DNA from: Oscillospiraceae bacterium
Lineage (GTDB): Bacteria > Bacillota > Clostridia > Oscillospirales > Acutalibacteraceae
DNA length: 64,000 bases
Assembly: GCA_022483045.1 (NCBI GenBank)
Contig: JAKVOA010000001.1
Location: 271,750 to 335,749 of the forward strand
Reading direction: 5' to 3'
In this document: piece after piece, positions 1 to 10,261 of the stretch
How the letters are laid out: each line of letters starts with the position of its first letter
How positions within the stretch are numbered: the stretch's first letter is position 1
The notes under the pieces: generated by a model
What the model saw: only the letters and a program-made list of their open reading frames with translations
Database searches by the model: none
Told to the model about the DNA's origin: nothing
Made by a program: the position numbers and the translations under genes

Positions 1-9
1 TGCGGCCGC

Positions 10-3000
10 GTCGCTCCCTATTGCGGGGAGCGTGGATTGAAATATCACAATCTCATGTGTCACAGTGGGAGTTAGGGAGTCGCTCCCTATTGCGGGGAGC
101 GTGGATTGAAATTTTTCGAGGTCTTGCAGGCTTAGAGTGGTGTAAGTCGCTCCCTATTGCGGGGAGCGTGGATTGAAATATCAGTGCCCGTGCTTGATGA
201 GTCCTCGATATCTGTCGCTCCCTATTGCGGGGAGCGTGGATTGAAATATCTATGCTGTACATTCCGCTGGTTATCAGCTTGGTCGCTCCCTATTGCGGGG
301 AGCGTGGATTGAAATTGCTGCAACGCCGCCAGACAAGATATATCCGTCGTCGCTCCCTATTGCGGGGAGCGTGGATTGAAATAATCAATTCTAAAGAACT
401 ACAAGTCTTGTGTGTAGTCGCTCCCTATTGCGGGGAGCGTGGATTGAAATGGAACGGGCGTTATATTTGGTACGGCGACAGGCGTCGCTCCCTATTGCGG
501 GGAGCGTGGATTGAAATATAATGCCATCCAGACCGACGAGGGGCGTGACTGGTCGCTCCCTATTGCGGGGAGCGTGGATTGAAATAACGTTATGTCGCCG
601 ACCAAGTATTCAAACGAAGTCGCTCCCTATTGCGGGGAGCGTGGATTGAAATAGGAGACGTAATTGAAAAAGTAATTGGCGTGGCTCGTCGCTCCCTATT
701 GCGGGGAGCGTGGATTGAAATGTCGATTTCATAACAGCCATCAGCACCGGTTTTGTAGGTCGCTCCCTATTGCGGGGAGCGTGGATTGAAATCTGTCACG
801 CAAATCTTTTAAAATTTGAGCCTGAGTCGCTCCCTATTGCGGGGAGCGTGGATTGAAATATCCAAGGTGCATCACGTCCTTATAAGTTTTGATGGTCGCT
901 CCCTATTGCGGGGAGCGTGGATTGAAATATGTTTGCTTGCGGAATTTCGGTGGTGGAGGTATGGTCGCTCCCTATTGCGGGGAGCGTGGATTGAAATAAC
1001 GAAAGACTTTCAGACGGGATATGCTGAAATAGTCGCTCCCTATTGCGGGGAGCGTGGATTGAAATTGCGCTGCTCTCTTTGCTCTCTTTGCTCTCTTTGG
1101 TCGCTCCCTATTGCGGGGAGCGTGGATTGAAATTAACTAAGCAAACTCATTAATCCGCAATTATATAGTCGCTCCCTATTGCGGGGAGCGTGGATTGAAA
1201 TGTCACTTTCGGGGTCGTCGCCCTCTGCCACGAGGAAGTCGCTCCCTATTGCGGGGAGCGTGGATTGAAATGGTGACTAACATACTCGTTGCACAACGCG
1301 TGATGTCGGTCGCTCCCTATTGCGGGGAGCGTGGATTGAAATGCTGCCCAATCGACCACGGCACCGCTGTGTTTGAGGGTCGCTCCCTATTGCGGGGAGC
1401 GTGGATTGAAATAACCATCTGGTCAGTTGTGAATTTGCTGTAAATGTCGCTCCCTATTGCGGGGAGCGTGGATTGAAATACCGTGTCGGTCAGACACAAA
1501 AATGCAGCTATAGTCGCTCCCTATTGCGGGGAGCGTGGATTGAAATTGAAATCACCCACCAGGTGAAACTTTGGGAGCAGGTCGCTCCCTATTGCGGGGA
1601 GCGTGGATTGAAATATCCAACAACCTGCTATCTTGAAATTGGCAAAGAGTCGCTCCCTATTGCGGGGAGCGTGGATTGAAATTTTTTTTGCGGCCTGTGC
1701 ATCCGCAAGGAACCGGTCGCTCCCTATTGCGGGGAGCGTGGATTGAAATCTAATTGTGGATGAAAGCCTGCTCTGCAAAAGTCCGTCGCTCCCTATTGCG
1801 GGGAGCGTGGATTGAAATCAGCTTGATTTTATAAAGTGTTCCGGCACCTGCGTGTCGCTCCCTATTGCGGGGAGCGTGGATTGAAATTCCCAATCTTTTG
1901 CAGGAGCTGCGGCAGGAATAGTCGCTCCCTATTGCGGGGAGCGTGGATTGAAATCCCTCCCCACAGCGGCTGAGGAAGAATATGAAAAGGTCGCTCCCTA
2001 TTGCGGGGAGCGTGGATTGAAATAAAAAAAATATTGATTATTATCTACTTTCAGCGGTCGCTCCCTATTGCGGGGAGCGTGGATTGAAATCAATTTGCGC
2101 GCTTTGCCGGAGATAACGCAGTTGTCGCTCCCTATTGCGGGGAGCGTGGATTGAAATCTTCCGCTCAAACAAACAAACTGCCTTGTCGTGGTCGCTCCCT
2201 ATTGCGGGGAGCGTGGATTGAAATAAGACTTCCGGCGATAATGTTTGTTGCTGTCATTACGTCGCTCCCTATTGCGGGGAGCGTGGATTGAAATATCCTG
2301 CCATCCTCCTGTTTAAAATTTGTGATGCGTCGCTCCCTATTGCGGGGAGCGTGGATTGAAATATTTTGGTTTTTGACCGATGACATCAACCGGCAGTCGC
2401 TCCCTATTGCGGGGAGCGTGGATTGAAATCCGGTGCGGCGGACAGCCACCGGAAGCTGGCGGCGTCGCTCCCTATTGCGGGGAGCGTGGATTGAAATGGA
2501 TACTACGCACCGGCTGATAGCCGCTACTGCGTCGCTCCCTATTGCGGGGAGCGTGGATTGAAATTTTTAAATCCATAGTAAGCCTTCCTGCCGCAGATTG
2601 TCGCTCCCTATTGCGGGGAGCGTGGATTGAAATAGTATGAGGTTGGCAAGACATACGAGGAGCCGGGTCGCTCCCTATTGCGGGGAGCGTGGATTGAAAT
2701 TTTTCGGTAAATGCAGTGCAGTATTCTGCTATCAGTCGCTCCCTATTGCGGGGAGCGTGGATTGAAATAATAATGGTCTGTGCGTCAGCTGCAGTGAGGT
2801 CGTCGCTCCCTATTGCGGGGAGCGTGGATTGAAATCCTATACTCTATTTATTTACATATACATCATATAGTCGCTCCCTATTGCGGGGAGCGTGGATTGA
2901 AATAGCAGCAAATCGGATTGCTGGGAAACGCCGCAAGACCGTCGCTCCCTATTGCGGGGAGCGTGGATTGAAATTTGGGACATCCCGTGTTGTACGCGCA

Positions 3001-6000
3001 ATTTTTTTGTCGCTCCCTATTGCGGGGAGCGTGGATTGAAATAAGGCACTGGTGGAACTGCCTGAGTTTGAGCCAGTCGCTCCCTATTGCGGGGAGCGTG
3101 GATTGAAATTCTTCAGCTGCCGGTATCTTAAAACAGTTTATCACGTCGCTCCCTATTGCGGGGAGCGTGGATTGAAATTTCTGCGTCGTCAATGTCTACA
3201 ACCACATACGGTGTCGCTCCCTATTGCGGGGAGCGTGGATTGAAATCATCAATGTGCATCATGCTGCATCATCTCCCAAGTCGCTCCCTATTGCGGGGAG
3301 CGTGGATTGAAATGGTTGAAAGAAGCCGAAGGGAATCTCGGTATGGGTCGCTCCCTATTGCGGGGAGCGTGGATTGAAATCTCCGCCCTTTACAAGAGAA
3401 AAGCCAGCGTCCATAGTCGCTCCCTATTGCGGGGAGCGTGGATTGAAATTCCGCTGTCAGATAAATCCGCACTTGCGCAGATGTCGCTCCCTATTGCGGG
3501 GAGCGTGGATTGAAATCCCGCCGAGTGTTTTCGCTACACTCGCGGCATTGGTCGCTCCCTATTGCGGGGAGCGTGGATTGAAATGTCTACCAGTTCCACA
3601 TGATTCCCAAACTGTGTGGGTCGCTCCCTATTGCGGGGAGCGTGGATTGAAATCCAAACTGTGTGTTAGCCGGGACGCATTTTGGGCTGGTCGCTCCCTA
3701 TTGCGGGGAGCGTGGATTGAAATTAATATGTATTGGAGCTTATCGCTCCCGCGGCGGAGGTCGCTCCCTATTGCGGGGAGCGTGGATTGAAATTAACTGA
3801 GATTTGTATTTTTCAAGACTTGACTGTGTCGCTCCCTATTGCGGGGAGCGTGGATTGAAATGGATTCAAGTGTCGATATAGTCGTGGAGAAATCCCGTCG
3901 CTCCCTATTGCGGGGAGCGTGGATTGAAATAGGGCTGAATGTGCTTTCCGGCACAGACGGGATGTCGCTCCCTATTGCGGGGAGCGTGGATTGAAATTGG
4001 CACCGTTTTAACTTGCGGAGTTGGCTCAGTGGGTCGCTCCCTATTGCGGGGAGCGTGGATTGAAATCACTTGGGAAAATGGCAAGAAAGAACCCCGCATG
4101 TCGCTCCCTATTGCGGGGAGCGTGGATTGAAATCAGGGCGCGGGTTGCAAACGTGTGGCGATAAACAGTCGCTCCCTATTGCGGGGAGCGTGGATTGAAA
4201 TGAAGTGGTCGTTTCAGCAGCTTTTTTAGTCATACGTCGCTCCCTATTGCGGGGAGCGTGGATTGAAATAACGAAATCATTTGAGAATTGTGTGTTTAGG
4301 CCGGTCGCTCCCTATTGCGGGGAGCGTGGATTGAAATGACACTATCCGGGCCTTTTTTTGCACCTCGCGCGGGTCGCTCCCTATTGCGGGGAGCGTGGAT
4401 TGAAATTCCTAATTCCATCTGCGCTATTTTAGCAGCTTCGTCGCTCCCTATTGCGGGGAGCGTGGATTGAAATTGCGCGAAGCGCAATAAAAAACACGAC
4501 TGTACCAGTCGCTCCCTATTGCGGGGAGCGTGGATTGAAATGACACTATCCGGGCCTTTTTTTGCACCTCGCGCGGGTCGCTCCCTATTGCGGGGAGCGT
4601 GGATTGAAATTCCTAATTCCATCTGCGCTATTTTAGCAGCTTCGTCGCTCCCTATTGCGGGGAGCGTGGATTGAAATTGCGCGAAGCGCAATAAAAAACA
4701 CGACTGTACCAGTCGCTCCCTATTGCGGGGAGCGTGGATTGAAATGACACTATCCGGGCCTTTTTTTGCACCTCGCGCGGGTCGCTCCCTATTGCGGGGA
4801 GCGTGGATTGAAATTCCTAATTCCATCTGCGCTATTTTAGCAGCTTCGTCGCTCCCTATTGCGGGGAGCGTGGATTGAAATTCCTAATTCCATCTGCGCT
4901 ATTTTAGCAGCTTCGTCGCTCCCTATTGCGGGGAGCGTGGATTGAAATCCAAAAATTGGAAGAAATGCACAATGAAAAGACTGTCGCTCCCTATTGCGGG
5001 GAGCGTGGATTGAAATGCAGCGTGCACAATGACATTAAGCACGGTGGCCAGTCGCTCCCTATTGCGGGGAGCGTGGATTGAAATCGGTACTGCGTGGGGT
5101 GCGACGCTGGCAGAGGTAGTCGCTCCCTATTGCGGGGAGCGTGGATTGAAATAATCCTACTCGACGGTCTCGAGCTGACGAGCGGAGTCGCTCCCTATTG
5201 CGGGGAGCGTGGATTGAAATAATCCTACTCGACGGTCTCGAGCTGACGAGCGGCGTCGCTCCCTATTGCGGGGAGCGTGGATTGAAATTGGGTTTTTCTT
5301 TTTGTATTCAAGGCTGGCGGCGTCGCTCCCTATTGCGGGGAGCGTGGATTGAAATACGTGAAGTCTACTGCTGCTTTGCGAAATGAAGGTCGCTCCCTAT
5401 TGCGGGGAGCGTGGATTGAAATATGCCTCCAATATCTGCGCAGCGTCCAATAGACGTCGCTCCCTATTGCGGGGAGCGTGGATTGAAATAAACCGAAAAA
5501 GACAACGGACGATTGTTACACGGTCGCTCCCTATTGCGGGGAGCGTGGATTGAAATCTCTTGTGTGAATAAGTAACCATAGGATTTTTTCGTCGCTCCCT
5601 ATTGCGGGGAGCGTGGATTGAAATCTCTGCAGGATGGATGGGTGATAGCTGATAGCTGTCGCTCCCTATTGCGGGGAGCGTGGATTGAAATGAAAGATAT
5701 GTAGCAGGGGAAAGTCAGGCTCAAATGTCGCTCCCTATTGCGGGGAGCGTGGATTGAAATTTTATCTCGCCCTGAGCATGGCGTTAAAAGGCTCAGTCGC
5801 TCCCTATTGCGGGGAGCGTGGATTGAAATAGTTCCCGCGGAAGGGCCACAAAATCGCTGCAAAAGGTCGCTCCCTATTGCGGGGAGCGTGGATTGAAATC
5901 ACGGGGGGGGTGAGACAGGATGAAAAACAAGTATTAGTCGCTCCCTATTGCGGGGAGCGTGGATTGAAATCAGACTGGCACACCAAACCCCAATGTGCCG

Positions 6001-6309
6001 GAAGGTCGCTCCCTATTGCGGGGAGCGTGGATTGAAATCTACAGGATACAATGGAGCGCCGCGTGGACAACGTCGCTCCCTATTGCGGGGAGCGTGGATT
6101 GAAATACAAGCTGAGGCAAGATGGTTTTTATGGCGGGCAGTCGCTCCCTATTGCGGGGAGCGTGGATTGAAATATCCAAGCCTTAACCGGTTTGGGGTCA
6201 TATCCGGTCGCTCCCTATTGCGGGGAGCGTGGATTGAAATAAAGATGGTAAACCCACTTTCGATTATACGGTACGGTCGCTCCCTATTGCGGGGAGCGTG
6301 GATTGAAAT
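10..6309 (+). CRISPR. CRISPR array, 93 repeats, type I-C-like repeat
   Basis: I located 93 copies of a 34-nt repeat that begins GTCGCTCCC, has the dyad CTCCC/GGGAG in its middle and ends GTGGATTGAAAT. They are separated by 92 spacers of 33-37 nt, with repeat starts 67-71 nt apart. Copies look identical by eye, including the last one (6276-6309). The ATTGAAA 3' end and the hairpin are typical of type I-C repeats, so crRNAs should be read on the + strand with the leader on the left, outside the window. Bases 1-9 look like the tail of another spacer, so the array continues leftward. No cas gene is present, so the type is inferred from the repeat alone. Open frames inside the array are artefacts of the repeat. 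Confidence 0.98.
4338..4914 (+). repeat. Duplicated spacer block ABC-ABC-AB-B inside the array
   Basis: Nine consecutive spacers consist of only three sequences: A (starts GACACTATCC; 4338, 4542, 4746), B (starts TCCTAATTCC; 4407, 4611, 4815, 4882) and C (starts TGCGCGAAGC; 4474, 4678). The order is A B C A B C A B B. Copies are identical by eye, which fits recombination between repeats rather than separate acquisitions. Confidence 0.95.
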
Positions 6310-6630
6310 TTCTGCATATTTAGGACGTCTTGGGTGCAAAAAATACCGCCGGGTGTGTGCTGAACGGCTAACAAGCAATAAAACAGCAGAGCAACCGTAT
6401 TTCTATGATTGCTCTGTTGACCTTGGTATTCGGCGGGTGGAGCCCTTCCTGCATTTCTTTTGATCCATAGGGCGTGTAGCGGACAGTCTCTGCTTCAAAC
6501 ACCTTTTCTTATTTTATGACACCCTGAATTCTTTTCTATCGACTGCGGATTTTCAGGTAGGACTGCTTTATTTGCAGCGGAATATGTAACCCCATTTTTC
6601 TTTGACAGTAGTAAATGCCCAGCAGAGGGA
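6310..6630. other. Array-distal flank, no gene seen
   Basis: This is the sequence between the last repeat and the asnB promoter. I find no degenerate repeat, cas gene or convincing ORF. One dyad, CAGAGCAA (6387-6394) against TTGCTCTG (6409-6416), could fold at the end of the pre-crRNA, but it has no T-run, so it is not a clear terminator. Confidence 0.5.
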
Positions 6631-6659
6631 TTGCATATCATAGGGAATCTGTGTATAAT
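6631..6659 (+). promoter_or_regulatory. asnB promoter
   Basis: A -35 TTGCAT (6631-6636) and a -10 TATAAT (6654-6659) lie exactly 17 nt apart, about 110 nt upstream of the asnB start. Confidence 0.7.
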
Positions 6660-6774
6660 AATGGTATTATTGGTTTGCAGAAAATTCGCTTCCAACCATT
6701 TTGCAGATTGTACGTTTAACAACAGAATGAATATTGTTTGCCGAGAATGAGAGAAAAACAGGAGAAAATAGAAT

Positions 6775-8607
6775 ATGTGCGGAATTGTTGGGTTTGTAGG
6801 TGCGTGTGCCGATATGCGGCAGACACTGCAGGAGATGATGGACGCCATCGCTCACCGTGGGCCGGATGGACAGGGGCAGTTTATTGAAGGGGAAACCGCC
6901 CTGGGACAGCGCCGTCTTTCAATTATCGACATACAGGGTGGTAAGCAGCCTATGTACAATGAAGATGGCAGTATTGTAATCGTGTATAATGGAGAAATTT
7001 ATAATTTTAAAGAGCTTGCCGCGGAACTTGCCGCCGCCGGCCATACTTTTGTGACACACTGTGATACAGAAGTGCTGATTCATGGTTATGAGCAATGGGG
7101 AAAAGATTTGTTGACCCACCTGCGCGGGATGTTTGCATTTGCCCTGTGGGATAGAAAAACGCAGACGCTGTTTTGTGCTCGCGATCATTTTGGTATTAAA
7201 CCGCTGTACTACTACCAAAATCCTGAAACGGGTATCTTTTTGTTTGGCAGCGAAATTAAAAGCTTTCTCCCGCATCCGGCATTCAAAAAAGAGCTGAATG
7301 AAAGTCAACTGGAGCTTTATCTTTCTTACCAGTATTCGCCGGGGGAAAATACCTTTTTTAAAGGGGTAAAAAAATTGATGCCGGCTCATTCGCTGACCCT
7401 GCACGCCGGCAAAATCAAATTAGAGCGCTATTGGCAGCCAAAGTTTGTTCCGGATTCCACAAAGGACCTGTCAGAGTGGGAAGAGGAAATCGCCGCAGCC
7501 ATGGAAGAAAGCGTGCAGGCCCATAAAATAGCAGATGTTGAGGTGGGCAGTTTTCTTTCCTCTGGTGTAGACTCCAGTTATGTGGCGGCTTTGGCGCATG
7601 TGCACAAGACCTTTACTGTCGGCTTTTCCAACAAGCAGTACGATGAAACGGACTACGCCAAAGAATTTTCTAAGTATATCGGTGTAGAAAATGATGCCTA
7701 CCGCATTACATCAGAGGAGTATTGGGCAAACCTCGGCAGAATTCAGTATTACATGGACGAGCCGCTGGCTGATGCCGCCAGTGCGGCGCTGTTTTTTGTT
7801 AACCGGGAGGCGGCAAAGCAGGTTAAAGTCTGTCTTTCTGGTGAGGGTGCCGATGAGTTCTTCGGCGGTTACAATGTCTACCAGGAGCCGTTTACCGCTT
7901 CTTGGTACAATAAAGTGCCGCTGCTGCTTCGTCGTGCGATTGGTGCGGTGGCGGAACTGCTGCCGCCGGTGCGCGGCGTAAACTTTCTGGTGCGGCGCGG
8001 CAAACCGCTGGAGGAGCGCTATATCGGCAATACCAACCTAATGGGGGAGCGCCGCAAAAAGCAGCTGCTGCGTCATTACACCGGTGCAGTAAAGCCAATC
8101 GAACTTGCCCGCCCGTACTTTGACGAGACCAGGGGACAGGACACCATTACCCGCATGCAAATCTGTGACCTGAACCTCTGGATGGTGGGTGATATCTTGT
8201 TGAAAGCGGATAAAATGAGCATGGCAAATTCTTTGGAACTTCGTGTACCTTTTCTCGACCGCAAAGTGTTTGAGCTTGCCTGCCAAATTCCAACCGGCTG
8301 CAGGGTAAATGCGCAGCAGACAAAGATTGCCCTGCGCGGTGCTGCGGAAAAGATGGTGCCCCGCAAAACGGCCGACAAAAAGAAACTCGGTTTCCCGGTG
8401 CCGGTGCGTGCATGGCTGCGGGAAGAGCCCTATGCCGGTGTTGTACGCGCGGCGTTTCATACCCCTGTTGCACAGAAGTTTTTTAACACCGCTGAACTGG
8501 ACCGCATGCTCAGCCAGCACGTAGCAGGGAAGCGGGACAACTGGCGCCAAATTTGGTGTGTGTTTATGTTCTTGATCTGGTACGATGAGTATTTCGTAAA
8601 ACGATAA
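6775..8607 (+). CDS. asnB: Asparagine synthase (glutamine-hydrolysing)
   Basis: Converts aspartate, glutamine and ATP to asparagine and glutamate in the cytoplasm. The 610-residue protein starts MCGIVGF, so removal of Met exposes the Cys nucleophile of the N-terminal class II glutamine amidotransferase domain (about residues 2-190). The synthetase half carries the ATP-binding SGVDSS loop near residue 262 and the family's LSGEGADEFFGGY stretch. Length and domain order are those of full AsnB. The ATG follows CAGGAGAAAATAGAAT, a good ribosome site. It is transcribed alone from its own promoter and ends at a hairpin near 8663. It shows no link to the CRISPR array beyond adjacency. Confidence 0.95.
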   Translation: MCGIVGFVGACADMRQTLQEMMDAIAHRGPDGQGQFIEGETALGQRRLSIIDIQGGKQPMYNEDGSIVIVYNGEIYNFKELAAELAAAGHTFVTHCDTEVLIHGYEQWGKDLLTHLRGMFAFALWDRKTQTLFCARDHFGIKPLYYYQNPETGIFLFGSEIKSFLPHPAFKKELNESQLELYLSYQYSPGENTFFKGVKKLMPAHSLTLHAGKIKLERYWQPKFVPDSTKDLSEWEEEIAAAMEESVQAHKIADVEVGSFLSSGVDSSYVAALAHVHKTFTVGFSNKQYDETDYAKEFSKYIGVENDAYRITSEEYWANLGRIQYYMDEPLADAASAALFFVNREAAKQVKVCLSGEGADEFFGGYNVYQEPFTASWYNKVPLLLRRAIGAVAELLPPVRGVNFLVRRGKPLEERYIGNTNLMGERRKKQLLRHYTGAVKPIELARPYFDETRGQDTITRMQICDLNLWMVGDILLKADKMSMANSLELRVPFLDRKVFELACQIPTGCRVNAQQTKIALRGAAEKMVPRKTADKKKLGFPVPVRAWLREEPYAGVVRAAFHTPVAQKFFNTAELDRMLSQHVAGKRDNWRQIWCVFMFLIWYDEYFVKR

Positions 8608-8662
8608 AGCAGATGCTGAGAATCACATTCTGCAGCTAAAACAGAAGAGTGCATATAAAAAA

Positions 8663-8694
8663 CCGCCTTGCTGCAAAGCAGGCGGCCTTTTTTT
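8663..8694 (+). terminator. asnB terminator
   Basis: The CCGCCTTGCT / AGCAGGCGG stem has one bulged T and a GCAA loop. It is followed by a run of seven T. Confidence 0.8.
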
Positions 8695-8751
8695 ATATGA
8701 GAATGGAGGGAGAGTCGATTCTGTAAAGCTGAATTTTTAAGACGGCATAAA

Positions 8752-8798
8752 AAACAGACAGTATCCGGCTTTTCGGCATAGCAGAATACTGTCTGTTT
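8752..8798 (-). terminator. Terminator of the amidohydrolase gene
   Basis: A perfect 13-bp inverted repeat, AAACAGACAGTAT (8752-8764) against ATACTGTCTGTTT (8786-8798). Read leftward it ends in TTTTTTAT just past the stop codon of the leftward gene. Confidence 0.85.
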
Positions 8799-8860
8799 AG
8801 TTGTTGCGGAAGCGCAGCTCTATGATGAGGGAGTTTCTTATACTTTAATACAGAGAAAAA

Positions 8861-10090
8861 TTAAAATGCGGAATGCTTATCCATTTCCAAAGCTGTCTGC
8901 AGCAGCACGTTGGCGCCCTGCCAGCACTTTTCAATCGGCGTATATTCAATTTCGCAGTGGCTGTGCCCGCCAACGCTCGGAACAAAGACCATGGTCGTCG
9001 GCACGACATCAGCTAGATACTGTGCATCATGGCCGGGGCCGCTGTACATGCGCATATTAGAGTAGCCGAATGCGTTTGCTTCTTTTTCTACAATGTTTAC
9101 CATTTCCGGGTTGTAAGCAACCGTTTTGCGGGACCAGAGTTCTTCATAGCTGACAGAGCACTTGTCCATTTCTTTCGGAACGTTTTTGATGATTTCTACG
9201 ACCTGCTTGATGACGTTCGGGTCCTGATGACGTGCATCCAAAGTAAAACGAACATCGTCTGGAATGATGGTGTGTACATTTGGTGAGCAGAGAATGCGCC
9301 CGGTTGTGTAGACCAGCTTGCTGTCTAATTTGTCGAGCTCTGCATGCAGATACTTAATCACGTCGCAGGCGGCAAGCAGGGCGTCTCGGCGGTAGCTCAT
9401 GGGGGTTGTGCCGGCATGGTCGGCCTGCCCGCGCATCCGGAACTCATAGTTTACCATACCGACGACACCTTCGACAACGCCGATATCTTTCTTTTCTGCT
9501 TCCAGTACAGGGCCCTGCTCAATGTGCAGTTCCAGCAGGCCGAGCGTCTTTTTGGGGTCAAGGCGGTTGCTCTGGTCGCCTTTATAGCCGCTTGCGTCCA
9601 GTGCTTCACCAAAGGTGGTGCCTTTCGGGTCTGTGCTTTTCAGCATGTCTTCCTTTTTGAATTTTCCGGTAACTACACCAGAGGACATCATCGCCGGGTC
9701 AAAGCGTGCGCCCTCTTCATTTGTCCATACCAAAACGGTGATGGGGTGGCGGTGAGGGATCTTTTCGGTTACAATCGTTTCGGCTGCTTCCAATGCGGTC
9801 AGTACACCGAGAATACCATCGTAATTGCCGCCCTGCACAACCGAGTCAATATGAGAGCCCATGCAAAGCGCCGGCAGGTCTGCTTCCCCGGGAATCGTCG
9901 CATAGAGGTTGGCCATGTCGTCGCTGATGACCGACATGCCCAGCGCTTTGCAGCGCTTGCAGAACTCTGCGCGGGCAGCCAACGCCGCGGGGGAAAGGGA
10001 AAGGCGGGTGATACCGCCGTTTCCGGTTGCACCAAACTGGCTGAAAGTCTTAATCTTTTCTTCCATTCGGTCTTTACTGCATGTCAGCAT
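8861..10090 (-). CDS. M20-family ureidopropionase / N-carbamoyl amino acid amidohydrolase
   Basis: Predicted to hydrolyse N-carbamoyl-beta-alanine to beta-alanine, CO2 and ammonia, the third step of reductive pyrimidine breakdown. The 409-residue protein has the dinuclear-metal M20 motifs: GSHIDSV (His80), an Asp in GNYDG (Asp91), NEEGARF (Glu125/126) and LHIEQGP (His189), plus a C-terminal GHDAQY. Allantoate amidohydrolases and L-carbamoylases share this fold, so substrate is assigned from the neighbouring dihydropyrimidinase and dehydrogenase genes. I chose the ATG at 10090 because AAAGGTG lies 9 nt upstream; an in-frame GTG four codons earlier overlaps that site. The gene is divergent from the pyrimidine operon. 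Confidence 0.85.
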   Translation of the reverse strand: MLTCSKDRMEEKIKTFSQFGATGNGGITRLSLSPAALAARAEFCKRCKALGMSVISDDMANLYATIPGEADLPALCMGSHIDSVVQGGNYDGILGVLTALEAAETIVTEKIPHRHPITVLVWTNEEGARFDPAMMSSGVVTGKFKKEDMLKSTDPKGTTFGEALDASGYKGDQSNRLDPKKTLGLLELHIEQGPVLEAEKKDIGVVEGVVGMVNYEFRMRGQADHAGTTPMSYRRDALLAACDVIKYLHAELDKLDSKLVYTTGRILCSPNVHTIIPDDVRFTLDARHQDPNVIKQVVEIIKNVPKEMDKCSVSYEELWSRKTVAYNPEMVNIVEKEANAFGYSNMRMYSGPGHDAQYLADVVPTTMVFVPSVGGHSHCEIEYTPIEKCWQGANVLLQTALEMDKHSAF

Positions 10091-10159
10091 AACAAATCGC
10101 ACCTTTCATAATAAGAATAACAGAGTTAATAAGTAAAGAGGAATCAATGTGCATACAAG

Positions 10160-10196
10160 AAAGGCGCCTGCATAGAAAACCCATGCAAGCGCCTTT
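10160..10196 (-). promoter_or_regulatory. Hairpin in the 5' leader of the amidohydrolase gene
   Basis: AAAGGCGC and TGCAT arms (10160-10173) pair with ATGCA and GCGCCTTT (10183-10196). The hairpin sits between the leftward promoter and the gene, about 70 nt upstream of the ATG. Read leftward it ends GCGCCTTTCTTGT, a weak terminator-like tail, so it could act as an attenuator or stabilise the mRNA. No ligand class is recognised. Confidence 0.45.
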
Positions 10197-10231
10197 GCTG
10201 TGTGTAGAACTGTTGTTTTGAAACTGCAGTT

Positions 10232-10261
10232 ATTATAGCATTTCATGAAAATATACGTCAA
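10232..10261 (-). promoter_or_regulatory. Promoter of the leftward amidohydrolase gene
   Basis: On the minus strand, TTGACG (10256-10261) and TATAAT (10232-10237) are 18 nt apart. The predicted start gives a leader of about 135 nt that contains the 10160-10196 hairpin. Confidence 0.7.

Noticed and set aside
3724-3759. A spacer containing TCGCTCCC, like a partial repeat
   Set aside because: Only 8 nt match the repeat start and the spacer has normal length, so chance is as likely as a repeat remnant.
53-6463. Dozens of open frames on both strands with repeated RSLLRGAWIEI or ISIHAPRNRER peptides
   Set aside because: They are translations of the CRISPR repeat in different frames and have no ribosome sites.
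6495-6848. Leftward open frame upstream of and overlapping asnB
   Set aside because: It overlaps the asnB promoter and start, with no ribosome site or recognisable protein features.
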